From assembly GCA_911728455.2 (NCBI GenBank), contig OU452229.1:6685854-6749853 (forward strand): a DNA stretch of 64,000 nt, read 5' to 3'. This DNA is from Marthasterias glacialis (Eukaryota; Echinodermata; Asteroidea; Forcipulatida; Asteriidae). The notes below the pieces were generated by a model, which ran no database searches, was not told the DNA's origin, and worked only from the letters and a program-made list of their open reading frames with translations. The position numbers and the translations under genes were made by a program. This document shows, in pieces, positions 25,401-34,300 of the stretch (within the stretch, counting starts at the first letter, position 1; every line of letters begins with the position of its first letter).

Positions 25401-28400
25401 TGGTGTGGGGGGGGGTGTAGGGTGGGGGGGGGGGGTAGGGGGCAAACATGGTAGTGAATTTCATAAACCAGTACCAATCCTAAGGAGAAAGATTTCTGTC
25501 TGACGAAGTTGAGGAAATGGCTTCTGAAGACCCGGTCTGTGAATCACAGTTGGTCTACCGCGGAGGTTGCCCATATCAAAACAACCCCGATATGACCATG
25601 CAGAAAATCTCTCGCAAAACATTTTTCGAAACTTGGTGTTTTACAGGTTCATCGCACGGTGGGTGCGTTTATCGAAAACTAAAGAGGTGGGGATAAATTT
25701 GCTCTTCCCAAAAGGCAGTGATGTACATTTCCCTTTTTATGTAAAGTTGGTACGTGTAGCAGTTGTTACCAAAGATATATTAATGCCATCTTCTTTAAAA
25801 CACGTGGGCAACATTGGTAACTTTCGAAGACCAGAGTCTGCACTTTATGGTGACCCAACATATACATGCAAATAACCCAACATGACCCACCGTAACAAAC
25901 CTGTGAAAGTTGAAGCTCAATCGGTCATCGGTCCTTTATCACACGGCCACGACCCTGCCGGTTTGAAACGGCCGTTTAAGACCTCGGTCACCACTCTTTT
26001 ATTCCCTTATGTGTATAGATGCGAGGTTATAGGCTTTCATTTAAAGGCAAAGTATACCTTTGGTTTTTGGAACCGTACATTTGCCTTAATGATATATAAT
26101 TGTAGATGTATGCCATAAAACTAACCTGTGTAAATTTCAGTTTAAAGTGTGGCAGCGTTTTTAAGATATCACCAAAAATCTAGAGCGGTTGTGTTCACGC
26201 AGAAGAAGTATCCATCATTTGGAATACACATTCTGAGAAGCGTTACGGCCTTAACGCTTCTCATATTGAAATTTTTGGGGGATAACAAGTGATGTATTTG
26301 AAGTGAAAATGCATTATACTATCCAAAGCTGCTGTACTTCTTACCAAGTGAGTTATTATTGCCATAAATTTTCAGAGTCATTACCAAACGTATACAGACC
26401 ATTTAAGGTATTGCACGAACAATTGATAAGAGGTAGTTAATCAAAAAACTAAAAATGAATTTGGTCGGGGTCCCGACATTAAATCACATACATCCATCAA
26501 CCATGTACAAACGTATTTACATGTTATGTGTATTGTGTTTATTTTCCGCGGCATATGCGACAGACTTTTTTAATGTTTTTGTTTTTGTTTTGGAACAGCA
26601 TCGTCTGTCAAAGTTGGTTCAGAGAAAAAATTCGTTGTTCGGAGGAAAAATCGGGACATGCAACTCCGATACGCGCAATCTACAACAAAATTCGAACCTC
26701 GTTGCATGCTGTTAGATTTCTTTATACCCAATTATGGGTACTGTAGGGTAGCTTTTTCTTGTGTATTGCTTCTTCTAATAACCGTTTTACCCAATAATGA
26801 GCAAATGTTACTATCTAAATGTAAAAGAGTGAAAATTTCACTCTCTTACCCGAGTGATGTCAGTTTGGCTCTTTTGAGAGTGAAACTCACTGTGCATCAC
26901 CCTTTTTGAGTGAAACTGGAGCAAACTTCACTCTGATTCAAGTTGAAAACACCCGTCCTCCACTCTAAAAAGACTTGTTCGCCGTATGGCTCTTTGCAAG
27001 AGTGGTATGGCGGACAAAACGAGCGTTTTTTAAAGCTCTTTTTTTTTTTTTAGAGAGTATACAACAATTGTACCCTGCAGTTTTACACCACAGCCAATAA
27101 ATAATAAATGACGCTTCTCTTTATTCTCAATCTGAACATCACATGGAAACCACTCTCGTTGATGAAGTCCTTAAGTTAATTATATTTTCCTGGGGAAATT
27201 TAGTTAAAATTATCTGGATTTTAAGTTTGAGGAGCGGGAAGTTCACAATTAGATGCCTTTAGCGAGCAGCATTTTCTCTACAATAAAAAAGAATGCCGAG
27301 CGGAAATATTTTGCCAGGATGGTAAGACAAAATTACGTTTTAACTCGTTCTGGAATAGTTAAGTCAGTCACAGTTTAAAAAAAACATATCCCTTCACATA
27401 ATGACATCTAAAGTTGAGATTTGAAACATGAGTTCGACTCTTAATAGACGCTTCCGAGATTAATTGATTGGAAGTAGAGGTACTCACCTTTCGTGAACAA
27501 ACTCGCTTTTAGGGGGAAACAAGTTTTGTGGATGCCTGTACCGCCAGTCTAAGTGCTCAAACGGTCCCTCGATCTGTAGTCAACGAGAATTGTGAGCTCA
27601 CAGGAGCTTTGGTATCGGTTCCTATAATCGATATCTTCATCAAAAATGATAGTATAAATAAATAACTAAATAAAAGAAGAGGATCTTAAACCAAAATGTA
27701 ACTGTCACTGATATTAACAACTGGAACTAAAAACGATCAGAGCATAGCGATCGAATTGTCAATTCACCAACGATTCTTTTTTTAGGACCACAGCGACTCA
27801 AGAGGGATTATTTACAACGGGTGTTACCGCAAACCTTTCTTTTTAAGATTGTTTTCCCCAAGGTGGAAAGTTTCAAATCCTGCTAATTGAAGTTCATAGC
27901 TCATAGCATGTTTGATTTCTGTTCACATCTTATAAAACACGTGACTTGACTCACAATCCTCACGAGGTGCATCCATGGCTTTGTAATACTTGAATAATAA
28001 TAGTGACTCCTTCGTGTATCATTGAGCAATCGTCTGTTCTACCAACCGAATCGAATGTGAACTTTTCCCCAAATTCTGAGTATTATTCCTTAAAGATCAT
28101 TATCTGTAGTCGGGCTGATTTTACCTTGAAAATGAATTGATTCCAGTGAACGAAATTTAAAAAGAGCATTTTACTTTATACCGAATCAAATTAATAGATC
28201 GCGTTTTGACCTTGCAGACGGCGAAACAAAATATATTGCTTTTGAATCGATTACCCTGGCCAACCACCCTACGTAAAAATACGACGGCCATGCCCGCTGC
28301 TGGTACCCAGAAGTCAGCTATATTCAGTCAGTCATTTCGCCTGTATTTTGTCTCTATGTCGCAAGGCGCCCGGCTGAAATTACACAGGCAGCACTCCACA

Positions 28401-31400
28401 CAAAAAAGTCATTTTTAAAAATTAATTACTCTGTCATTATTCGTTGATGGGTTGTTTTGTTCGATATCTCATTTGAAAGTAAATTACACTTTGGTCATAC
28501 AAAAACAGCAGTTCAACATTTGGATTCAAATAAAAGCGGCTTAAGCACGGATCATTCATCTTTAATGATCACGTCGGTGAATGCGATTATCAACAATTAC
28601 AAATCGGTTTTTCTGACGAGAATCATCGGAAGCCAAAGTGCTGAACTGGGGGTAACCGCGACTGAACTGACAACCGCCAAGGACACACAACGTTTCCCTT
28701 GACCAGAAACTTCAACACGACTCGGTTGATGAATTTATTAACTATGTTATACATTTGCTTCATAGTGCAAGTAAAGGTCATTCTAAAAAAATAAATAAAT
28801 AAATAAATAAATAAATAAAAGAGGAGAAGAAAATTGAAGTAATAATAAAAAGAATATCATTTGGTTTTATCCTTATACACCGATGTGTGATCTTATACAA
28901 GTATTGATGCACTGTCACAGAATGTAATCACGAGGTAAAATCTGGGTCATAGGTTACTTGGGCGGGACTAGAACCCACGCCCCCGAACAGATGTCTTTAG
29001 GGTTGAATAATCTTTAAAATACCTGTTTGATTTTCTTACTGTAATGACTTTCACATACAACGGTTGTGACGTCCCGGTAAACAGAGTGAACCCATTATAA
29101 TGATACCAGTTTCAAAGAAAAACATTGGATCGAAAGTGTCGAGTTATTCACCCCACAGCAAATGGACCAAGCAGAGATTGAACTTGCTTTAAAGGGAACA
29201 TGTAAAAATGACTAAGGGTATCATACGGAAGCTCATAGTGACCAACCGCATTTTTTTTATGATTCAGAGCTAAATCGTCACACAAAGACCTAAATCACAT
29301 TTTTTTCCCCACGAGTTCTCGTAATATACGCAGAACGTACCCAGAAAAAGACGTCATTGCTGTTTCTGGTATCCACGACTGACGGAAATAATTCGTCATT
29401 GAAACCAGATACACTCAAATCGGAGTGGAAACATAGATGGCCCCTTTAAGGTTCAATATGTTATAGACTGAATGTAAATGAAGTTATATATTCAATAATA
29501 TATATTTTTTTCGAACGACGCGTATGGGATTAAAATGCGTTGGTTGAGATTCCACGATAATTATTACCAAAACTATGTTTCTAAATTGTTTACAGAAGTT
29601 CAAGCCAAACAACATTTAATATTTTTTATTTGTATTTCGTGTATGTATTTCAGGGTTTCTTCGTTGATATTTCTTGTACACAATATTGCTATTTCTTGTA
29701 CATGTTGAGGTTAAACATTGGTGCGGAAGTGTCGGCCTTGTCTTTTTTGTTTTGCAAAACAGTTTTGCCATATGGCCCGAGCAGAATATCGGAAAGAGGG
29801 TGGTCCTGAAGCCTGGCAGTTTTTATAACTCGGTCAATATTATTGTTCACAGCCTTCAGTGTGGGAATTTACTTGCATCACAGCATACGAAGTTCACAGT
29901 GTGGGGGTATAAAGACTTCCTTCTATCTGATCATTCGTTATCATCCACTGTGGTTTTATAGTATAAAGGACAATATGCAGCCTGCAACATTTATGATATC
30001 ATGTGGTGAATGCATCTATACACGAACTTAAAGTTCTTGGCACAGTTGTGTCATCATAAAAACCTGGCAGTAGAATGATTTTAAACGATTGGTCAACTCA
30101 CTGCCACGTAATCAAAAGTAGGAGGGGTTTAGAAACCTATTGTGTAATAGAAAACACCCTCATGATAATGTAGTGTTGTTTTCAGTATCCAATGCAAATC
30201 AACGTCTTTTTATGTGGATGATTATGAAACTTAATTACAAACTCTCCTTTCTGTGACATTTATCGCTTTTTTCTATAATCCCTTTTGTGTGCAGAAGCTA
30301 AATTGGCACCACCCCCACTACCAGACATGTTTCAGCGAGGAGGTCCCGCAAGATCGAGCCTACGAAGCTTCCACCACAGACCGATCTCAGTGCATTCCCC
30401 GATGGCTTCGATGGACGCCCCGTTGCCGGCCAGCGTGGCGGCCCTGGTGTGCAACTACGGCAGTCCGCCGCCGGTACCGGGTGGCACCTCACGACGAAGT
30501 CTCATGGCCGAGTGGCGCCCGTACAACCGGCCAGAGCGTCTCATGCAGGAGAACAGAGCCAAGAGCAGGTCGCACTCCAGTCTAACAGACCTGTCCCTGA
30601 CCGACCCAGTGAATGGTTACAACGCTATATTTGTGGAGGATGATTATGCCGATCCTTTCGATACGATCTTACCAAGTTTAGACGTGTCAAATCGATCTTC
30701 CGGATATTTTGCAACTGTCGGTGAAGGCAACAGTCAAAGAACCTCTCAGAACGGCTCTCCCGTAACTCTTAGACATGGGGGCTCCAGCTCTCCAATGATT
30801 GCAAAGCGCTGCAATTCCCCCGTGACCGTGCAACGAAGGGATTCCCCTGTAACCACTGAAAGGAGCTGTTCGCCAATGGACTTTCAAGACAGAAGCGGTT
30901 CTCCCATGACTGTCAAACACAGGCACAGCGATTACAACATGAACAGTTTTCGAAGTATCTCCCCTGCGACTGTGAAAGAGCGTCCTTATTCTGCAGCTGT
31001 GTCGACCCAAAGAAGTGAAAGTCCCGTTACAGATCCGTTTTACTTCACACTGGAGCAGCAGAGTAGCCCTGCCGGATCACCTGCGGGTATCGTGGGTCCA
31101 GAGGACGATTATGACGAGGTAGATCCACAATCGCCCATTAGCTCTCCGAGTGGGGCCGTTCTAGCTGCAGCTAACACTGGCACCCTGAGCGAGCGTTCGA
31201 GTACCTCTTCTCGGGGCTCGTCCAGAACTTCCCTCGGTGCTAACTCCCCAACGCTGTCGTCTTCCTACGGTACAAGTCCCTGTGATACTGAAATGTACGA
31301 CGTTTTGGATGATAAAACCGAGAAGACAAGACCGCGTTTACCGCAGCGTCCGCTATCGAGTAATGTCTACGAGTCATGCGGCCCGCGTCCACCGCCTCTC

Positions 31401-31817
31401 CCCGTTGACGATCACGGCATCTACTCCAAACTCAACAGGAACCCATCCCAACGTGGCGACCATCGTGGCTCGCTGCAGCGTCGACAAGACGAGAGTCCCT
31501 ACGGGAGGCTTGAGCGCAGCTACTCGGCAAGGAACGCCGTCCGTACTCCGGGCTCTGACGATTTGCAGGGAAGGGTCCCGCAACGGAGTCGCTCGGCCAT
31601 GGTGAAGGGCAACCAGGGAACCCGATCAACAGAGTGCATAGCTGGAGAGTGGGTACCCGCAGAGTCAGGCCACCGAGCACTGCCTCATCTAAGAGGCACC
31701 AAGTCACCACTCGTCACAGAACCTCGGAAAAAGTTTAGGTTTAGTCTGAAGGGGAAGAAACAGCTGACCAAGAAATCGTCCACTGAGGAGTTGGACTCGG
31801 CCGAGATCACATCGTAA
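7258..31817 (+). CDS. MEGF10/Draper/SCARF-like engulfment receptor (whole gene, 9 coding exons)
   Basis: Model: join(7258-7421, 11190-11275, 11743-11950, 13605-13711, 14329-14542, 16407-16567, 21413-21782, 24587-24660, 30295-31817), 2907 nt, 968 residues. Every intron is GT-AG and phases match. Predicted layout: signal peptide 1-20, EMI-like segment to about 80, six EGF/laminin-EGF-like modules about 83-305 with the CxxNGxxC and PGWxGxxC pattern, Thr-rich stalk 316-370, transmembrane helix about 403-425, cytoplasmic tail 426-968. Family members are surface receptors that bind dying cells or modified ligands and signal through tail tyrosines. The tail here has NVYETV (Tyr448), YDEV, YDVL, NVYESC, YSKL and YGRL, plus two PPPLP motifs. 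The ectodomain is much shorter than MEGF10 (about 15-17 EGF modules) and closer to SCARF in size. Family is clear; orthology to MEGF10 rather than SCARF is inferred from the EMI-like start, the NVYE motif and the neighbouring SNCAIP gene. Confidence 0.8.
7945..8251 (-). mobile_element. tRNA-Leu-derived SINE, near full-length copy
   Basis: Same family as 6838-7075. The tRNA-like head is at the right end (about 8165-8251) and the body extends left to GTAAACCGTTACATGGTGCT. It lies in the first intron of the receptor gene, antisense to it. Not a tRNA gene: the acceptor stem is unpaired and the family recurs. Confidence 0.7.
8578..8874 (+). repeat. Degenerate minisatellite with TTTGTCGGACACAATGG-type unit
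   Basis: About a dozen imperfect units of roughly 18-24 bp, combining GGTTTGTCGGACACAATG and GGTCGGACA. Similar units resume after 8984 (GTTTGTCGAACA, ATGTCGGACATAAT), so the array was interrupted by the 8875-8983 hairpin. Confidence 0.7.
8875..8983. mobile_element. Short hairpin element inserted in a minisatellite
   Basis: Arms of about 30 bp: GGGAGACTTTTGAGACGTTA then GCGGGCGCCCC on the left, and GGGCACCCGCTAACGTCTCA then AAAGTCTCCC on the right, nearly perfect. About 48 bp of loop sequence. Probably a very small MITE. Confidence 0.75.
9664..9740. repeat. C/A-rich low-complexity tract
   Basis: Runs of C and A (CCCCCCCCC, AAAAAAAAAAAA, AAACAAAC) without any coding meaning. Open frames on both strands here are artefacts. 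Confidence 0.8.
10346..10613. mobile_element. Inverted-repeat element with TTGGTACCAA ends
   Basis: Left TTGGTACCAACCAAAGAGTA then TAGAGCGCCGAAGG; right CCTTCGGCGCTCTGTAATCT then TTTGGTACCAA. A near-repeat, GCGATATGACCA and GCGATATGAACA, flanks the ends and looks like a target-site duplication. Interior has a second imperfect inverted pair around GCTGAAATGGCG. Confidence 0.7.
10690..10975 (+). mobile_element. tRNA-derived SINE, second family
   Basis: The B-box region GGGTTCGAATCCCACACTGA is followed by GGTTGGTTCAGTCC, CCTCCCAC and TTTTATTACCAGAAAG. The same order occurs at 60105-60365, so this is a dispersed family distinct from the Leu-type SINE. Confidence 0.65.
11190..11275 (+). CDS. Receptor coding exon 2: end of EMI-like segment
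   Basis: The acceptor is a T-rich tract ending in CCAG at 11186-11189; the donor is GTGAGT at 11276. The frame enters at phase 2 and leaves at phase 1. It encodes DAVVYLTQDWDLYVSCCDQ followed by LYPNETCPI. The CysCys-x8-Cys pattern matches the CC-G-x-C signature that precedes the first EGF module in both SCARF and MEGF10. Of the other two frames one hits a stop, and only this one joins correctly to exon 3. Confidence 0.7.
11743..11950 (+). CDS. Receptor coding exon 3: EGF-like modules 1 and 2
   Basis: The acceptor is CATATCAG before 11743; the donor is GTAAGT at 11951. Phase 1 in, phase 2 out. The exon encodes a full EGF-like module (CPCRNGAEC ... CACKPGWVGIRC) and then a laminin-EGF-like half (YGQACKRRCRCG ... 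GLCEC). There is an N-glycosylation sequon (NNST) between the modules. A longer open frame in the +1 register over this stretch is a shadow. The cysteine pattern makes this exon certain. Confidence 0.9.
11951..13604 (+). other. Receptor intron 3
   Basis: 1.65 kb without a recognisable element. A cysteine-rich EGF exon was looked for and not found. Confidence 0.5.
13605..13711 (+). CDS. Receptor coding exon 4: laminin-EGF-like module
   Basis: The acceptor is TTATTACAG before 13605; the donor is GTAACT at 13712. Phase 2 in, phase 1 out. It encodes CTARCPVNRYGPNCRWKC followed by RCKAGSCDHMTGSCDNTG, the laminin-EGF-like spacing of MEGF and SCARF receptors. The in-frame sequence upstream (from 13447) has no cysteine pattern and is intron. 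Confidence 0.85.
14329..14542 (+). CDS. Receptor coding exon 5: EGF-like modules 4 and 5
   Basis: The acceptor is ATTGTAG before 14329; the donor is GTAAGA at 14543. Phase 1 in, phase 2 out. It encodes CNCLNGGSC ... CRCQPGWIGDRC and then GFYGEECALSCGCGDNSTC ... GLCSC. The layout repeats that of exon 3 (one EGF plus one laminin-EGF half, same phases), which suggests exon-unit duplication. Confidence 0.9.
14543..16406 (+). other. Receptor intron 5
   Basis: 1.86 kb. Contains repeats of AATCTAGTAAGGTTTGC at about 16136 and 16204 and its complement at about 16334, so the right end is a small inverted-repeat element (about 16120-16350). The same motif is at about 42548 in the intron between SNCAIP exons 11 and 12. 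Confidence 0.5.
16120..16350. repeat. Small repeat with ATCTAGTAAGGTTTGC motif
   Basis: Two direct copies of GGTGGAGATACAATCTAGTA-type sequence and one reversed copy (GCAAACCTTACTAGATT). Ends only about 55 bp before receptor exon 6. Confidence 0.5.
16407..16567 (+). CDS. Receptor coding exon 6: last laminin-EGF-like module
   Basis: The acceptor is TTTTTTGGGGAAG before 16407; the donor is GTTTGT at 16568. Phase 2 in, phase 1 out. It encodes SCSGRCPPGVYGPRCSYQC and then NCPSRLTCNQLTGDCQC, closing with NECREILFGPSTE. The acceptor lacks a classic CAG, but the phase and the cysteine pattern fit the neighbours exactly. Confidence 0.85.
18200..18463. mobile_element. MITE-like element, family 4, with GC-box and CCAAT ends (copy 1)
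   Basis: The left end reads AATAGACTGATCCATTAAGC, CCCGCCCCC, then TTGACCAATCACGGC. The right end is the complement in worn form (GTGATTGGTCAACATG ... GGGGGCGGGGCTTCATGG). The interior has GTCCGACAAAAGTGTGACAC and TATAAAATCC. Two more copies are in the window. Confidence 0.75.
19145..19470. mobile_element. Reversed partial copy of the 5908-6628 element
   Basis: Shares blocks with 6330-6610 in reverse, for example GGCGTCGGACGAC (complement of GTCGTCCGACGCC), ACTACGTGCAAATAC and CTGTGACCGACAGAGTCACA. The left end carries TCACGTGACATGTAGTGGGT. It lies in the intron before the transmembrane exon. Confidence 0.6.
21413..21782 (+). CDS. Receptor coding exon 7: Thr-rich stalk and transmembrane helix
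   Basis: The acceptor follows a TTCTTCTTTTCTTTTC tract at 21392-21407; the donor is GTAGGT at 21783. Phase 1 in, phase 2 out. The first half is rich in Thr, Ser and Ala (TSTTETTPTTAATATG), the usual look of an O-glycosylated stalk. A Gly/Pro-containing linker leads to a helix, WGVVSAIAILLLIVVVLL, followed by RRQ as the cytoplasmic stop-transfer. The exon is more GC-rich than the surrounding introns. Confidence 0.88.
21951..21987. repeat. GA microsatellite
   Basis: A run of AG units with one GGG interruption, about 170 bp after the transmembrane exon. Confidence 0.85.
22510..22546 (+). repeat. Repeat fragment with hammerhead-like core, copy 2
   Basis: CAGAAGA, then a clean hairpin (TACCAC ... 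GTGGTG), then GAAACGTCGA. The second core base differs from the hammerhead consensus. In the intron after the transmembrane exon. Confidence 0.4.
24587..24660 (+). CDS. Receptor coding exon 8: juxtamembrane NVYETV tyrosine motif
   Basis: A 74-nt exon with acceptor TGGTAG before 24587 and strong donor GTAAGT at 24661. Phase 2 in, phase 1 out, joining both neighbours in frame. It encodes RTKIGRQENVYETVEELS. NVYE followed by acidic or hydrophobic residues resembles the tail tyrosine sites of MEGF10 and would suit an SH2-domain partner. Support is splice signals, phase and motif. Confidence 0.75.
25393..25442 (+). repeat. G-rich tract, possible G-quadruplex
   Basis: Several runs of G (up to about 13) separated by T-containing spacers on the sense strand of the intron. 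The pattern meets the usual four-run G-quadruplex rule. Confidence 0.6.
26815..27056 (-). mobile_element. MITE-like inverted-repeat element, family 2 (second copy)
   Basis: Reversed copy of 1243-1470 with shared blocks (GAGTGGTATGGCGGACAAAA, TTCAAGTTGAAAACACCCGT). Sits in the intron between receptor exons 8 and 9. Confidence 0.7.
28130..28325 (+). repeat. Dispersed repeat, family 3 (second copy)
   Basis: Direct-orientation copy of 3040-3225, inside the long intron before the last receptor exon. Confidence 0.65.
28787..28819. repeat. AAAT microsatellite
   Basis: About seven AAAT units. Similar short AAAT runs are at about 38469-38495 and 53033-53060. Confidence 0.85.
30295..31817 (+). CDS. 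Receptor coding exon 9: long cytoplasmic tail and stop
   Basis: The acceptor is TTTTGTGTGCAG before 30295 and the stop is TAA at 31815-31817. It encodes about 507 residues (462-968) with no predicted fold. Notable parts: PPPLPDMF near the start; a run of Ser-Pro-[Val/Met/Ala]-[Thr] units at about residues 613-707; tyrosine motifs EDDYDEV, EMYDVL, SNVYESC, GIYSKL and SPYGRL; a second PPPLP; and a basic C-terminal block (RKKFRFSLKGKKQLTKK). The open frame is far longer than any other on this strand and is GC-rich against AT-rich flanks. Confidence 0.92.
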
Positions 31818-32054
31818 ACATTACTGCCTTCCTTTAATTGGAGGGATTAACTAATCCAATTAACCAAAAGGTCACTCATTTGCCAAACCAAACAAGGAAA
31901 CTTTGAGATTCTTACTGTTATTGAACACGTTCCCGTTGGAACATAACACAATTTTTATGTGAAAGAAAAGCGATGCTGACCAATGCAAAGCCAATGCCAA
32001 AACCTAACTATTGTTGGGCGTTTACTGAATGGTTTCATATCCAAATTTCTCCTT

Positions 32055-32412
32055 AAAAGCCCCAGCTCAACATTGGTAAGAAGAAAAACATAAATGTTCA
32101 TAGATTTACATATACTTTACATGGTATAAAGATAATGATGGCAGAAAACTTTCCTTGAAGTATTTCTGCCTGAAGTGTTATCGTTTTTAAATAAATGAAA
32201 TAAGATCCAAAATTAGTGTTCGTCTCTGTGAGACGAAAACTCTGCCTGTAAAAATCCGTACGAAAATGCTGAATGCATTTTTACCGTTTTCTCGCAAATG
32301 AAACAGCGAAATGAGCTGAAGTTTTTCACAGGTTGTTTTTTTTACAAGTATCTTTATATGTGCAAAGAATGGAAGCATTTACAAACAGTTTACCAATGTT
32401 GAGCTGGGGCTC
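32055..32412 (-). mobile_element. MITE-like inverted-repeat element, family 1 (second copy)
   Basis: Same terminal repeats (AAAGCCCCAGCTCAACATTG and complement) and interior as 465-836, reversed. It lies about 240 bp after the receptor stop codon, in the likely 3' UTR or flank. It contains AATAAA at 32190-32195, which could serve as a polyadenylation signal. Confidence 0.75.
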
Positions 32413-33994
32413 TACGTTGACTGTGATTGTTACATGGGACAGGAATGATCGACGATTGGCACTTTAAGCAACCACAATCTGTAAATTATTCAGAGTAATA
32501 CTTAATAGTACAGTCACGTTCGAAATAATGGATTTTGGTTCTACTGGTCTATATCATGACGTCAGTATCTGTTTCACAAAGCTAAAGTCAATACCAAAGG
32601 TGATGACGCAAGCTATCATTAGATAGAAACTGTGTGGCCGAGTCATGGTATAAAGTAGATGTGTTTGTATTACTTGTTGATATCACGTTTTAAATAATGA
32701 AGTTTTATACTTCCCTGCTTCGTAACATTATAACAGTAAACGGTAGACCATAACACAAATCGCGGTGAAGATGTTGCAAGTTCTTCCCATTATCGTCTAT
32801 ACATTTTTGAACCCAATGTTCCATTATTTGATATTAATTATTGTGTACAATTATTTTGTCTTAATTGGACTTTAAACTAACTACATCACTTTCAGCTTCT
32901 ATTATGTAAATGAAATGTAAATATTGAAGAGGCATGAATTATGATGGAATGCTGATTTCATAGAATCGTGAAGTTGTCATTGACCAAAATAATTAAGTAA
33001 TTGATATGTTGTTTATGCTTTGTCTCTTTCTGTCGAATTTTTCAACCTGTTTATCATCACTATATTATGATTAGACTCGCCAAGTTTGTCTAATTATAGC
33101 GAAACACTTAATGCTAATTATTGTATCTGATCACAAGGGGGGACAATAGACCTTTCTTTTGTTGATAAACTAACCGCGCTGGTTGGCATGGACGGCCTAA
33201 ATGTTAAAGCAAAACATTCAATCTTGTTGACGGAGTACTTTGTGACCAAATTCAACTTTTGCAAACTTTCTATGCGAAGAAAATACATCCCATTATTGGT
33301 TGGTTTGTTTCAAACAAATTCAACACCAATTTTGAAAATTTTACGCACTGTGATTATCTGTTCTTGCTTTGCATTGGTGGCTTCCCGTAGTTTCCCCAAC
33401 CTTAGTTGGCAAAAACTCGGGCTGCGACGTTGCCAAAGAAAGGTTTATTAAACTGAATTTTCACTTGGCTAATTAATTTTGTTTCGTAAGAGTAAATGTA
33501 ACAACCCCATTTGCTCTCACAACAGGCATATTTTTGTGTTAATTTGTTATCATTTTATTATGCCGTTTTGTTATTGTTACCCAAAATGACTTCACGATCG
33601 TGCATAGAAAGCATTTTATATTTGCCCATCTCAGACACCTAATGCTCCACCGCATCTTTCTCAGAGTTTGTACTAAAAAAACAAACAAAGATAGTTTGGT
33701 TGCTTGTGCAACGAAGAACGTACACTTTGCTGTGTCACAGTTTTTCCATGAAGGTTTGCGCAATACCGGAACTATACACCATCAGGCAAGTCGGGAAACT
33801 ATACTTTGGAGAGGAAACGAGCACGCGCCACCCTATGACCTTCTCTGAGGCAAATTATTTTCACTCGAACTGTTTTCTTTTTTCCTTAAAAACTCAGTGG
33901 TTGTATACGCGAGTTTTGTGAATTATTTTCGCTATAGTCTTTGCCGATTCTTTGTGCTGAGTTTTGTAACTACTTGTTTTTCGACACCCTTTCT

Positions 33995-34300
33995 GTTGTC
34001 GTGGCCGAGCGGTTTAGTGCATCGGACTGAAGTTGTGGTGGCTAAGTCTAATTAGGATGTGGGTTCGAGTCCCGGTCACGACACTTGTGTCCTTGAGCAA
34101 GACACTTAACTATAGTTGCTTCAATGATGTTTGTCTCGCAATGTCTCTCATTTACCCCTCCCTGTTCTTAGCTGTGCTAAGAACAGGGAGTAAAGTATAT
34201 CTCTCCATGTCTTGTTTCTGCGCATTGGGGCAGGTTTCTGTCCCTTCAAAAAGTAGCCCACACCTCGAGTGGCCTTTGGCCTTAAATTTGTTTAAGTAAT
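33995..34300 (+). mobile_element. tRNA-Leu-derived SINE, variant copy
   Basis: Head GTCGTGGCCGAGCGGTTTAG ... GTGGGTTCGAGTCCCGGTCA, then CCTTGAGCAAGACACTTAAC. The tail differs from the other copies (CCCTGTTCTTAGCTGTGC and its near-complement), so this may be a subfamily with a hairpin tail. Confidence 0.65.

Larger units (their letters stand above)
24661..30294 (+). other. Receptor intron 8
   Basis: 5.6 kb. Holds a G-rich tract (25393-25442), the family 2 element (26815-27056), the family 3 repeat (28130-28325) and an AAAT microsatellite (28789-28818). Open frames of about 100 codons at 25567 and 29674 show no domain, no splice fit and no homology I recognise. Confidence 0.5.

Noticed and set aside
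25567..26118. Two neighbouring open frames of 78-102 codons in receptor intron 8
   Set aside because: No recognisable domain, no splice links, and motifs such as AACCTGTGAAAGTTGAAGCT recur elsewhere, which points to repeat DNA.
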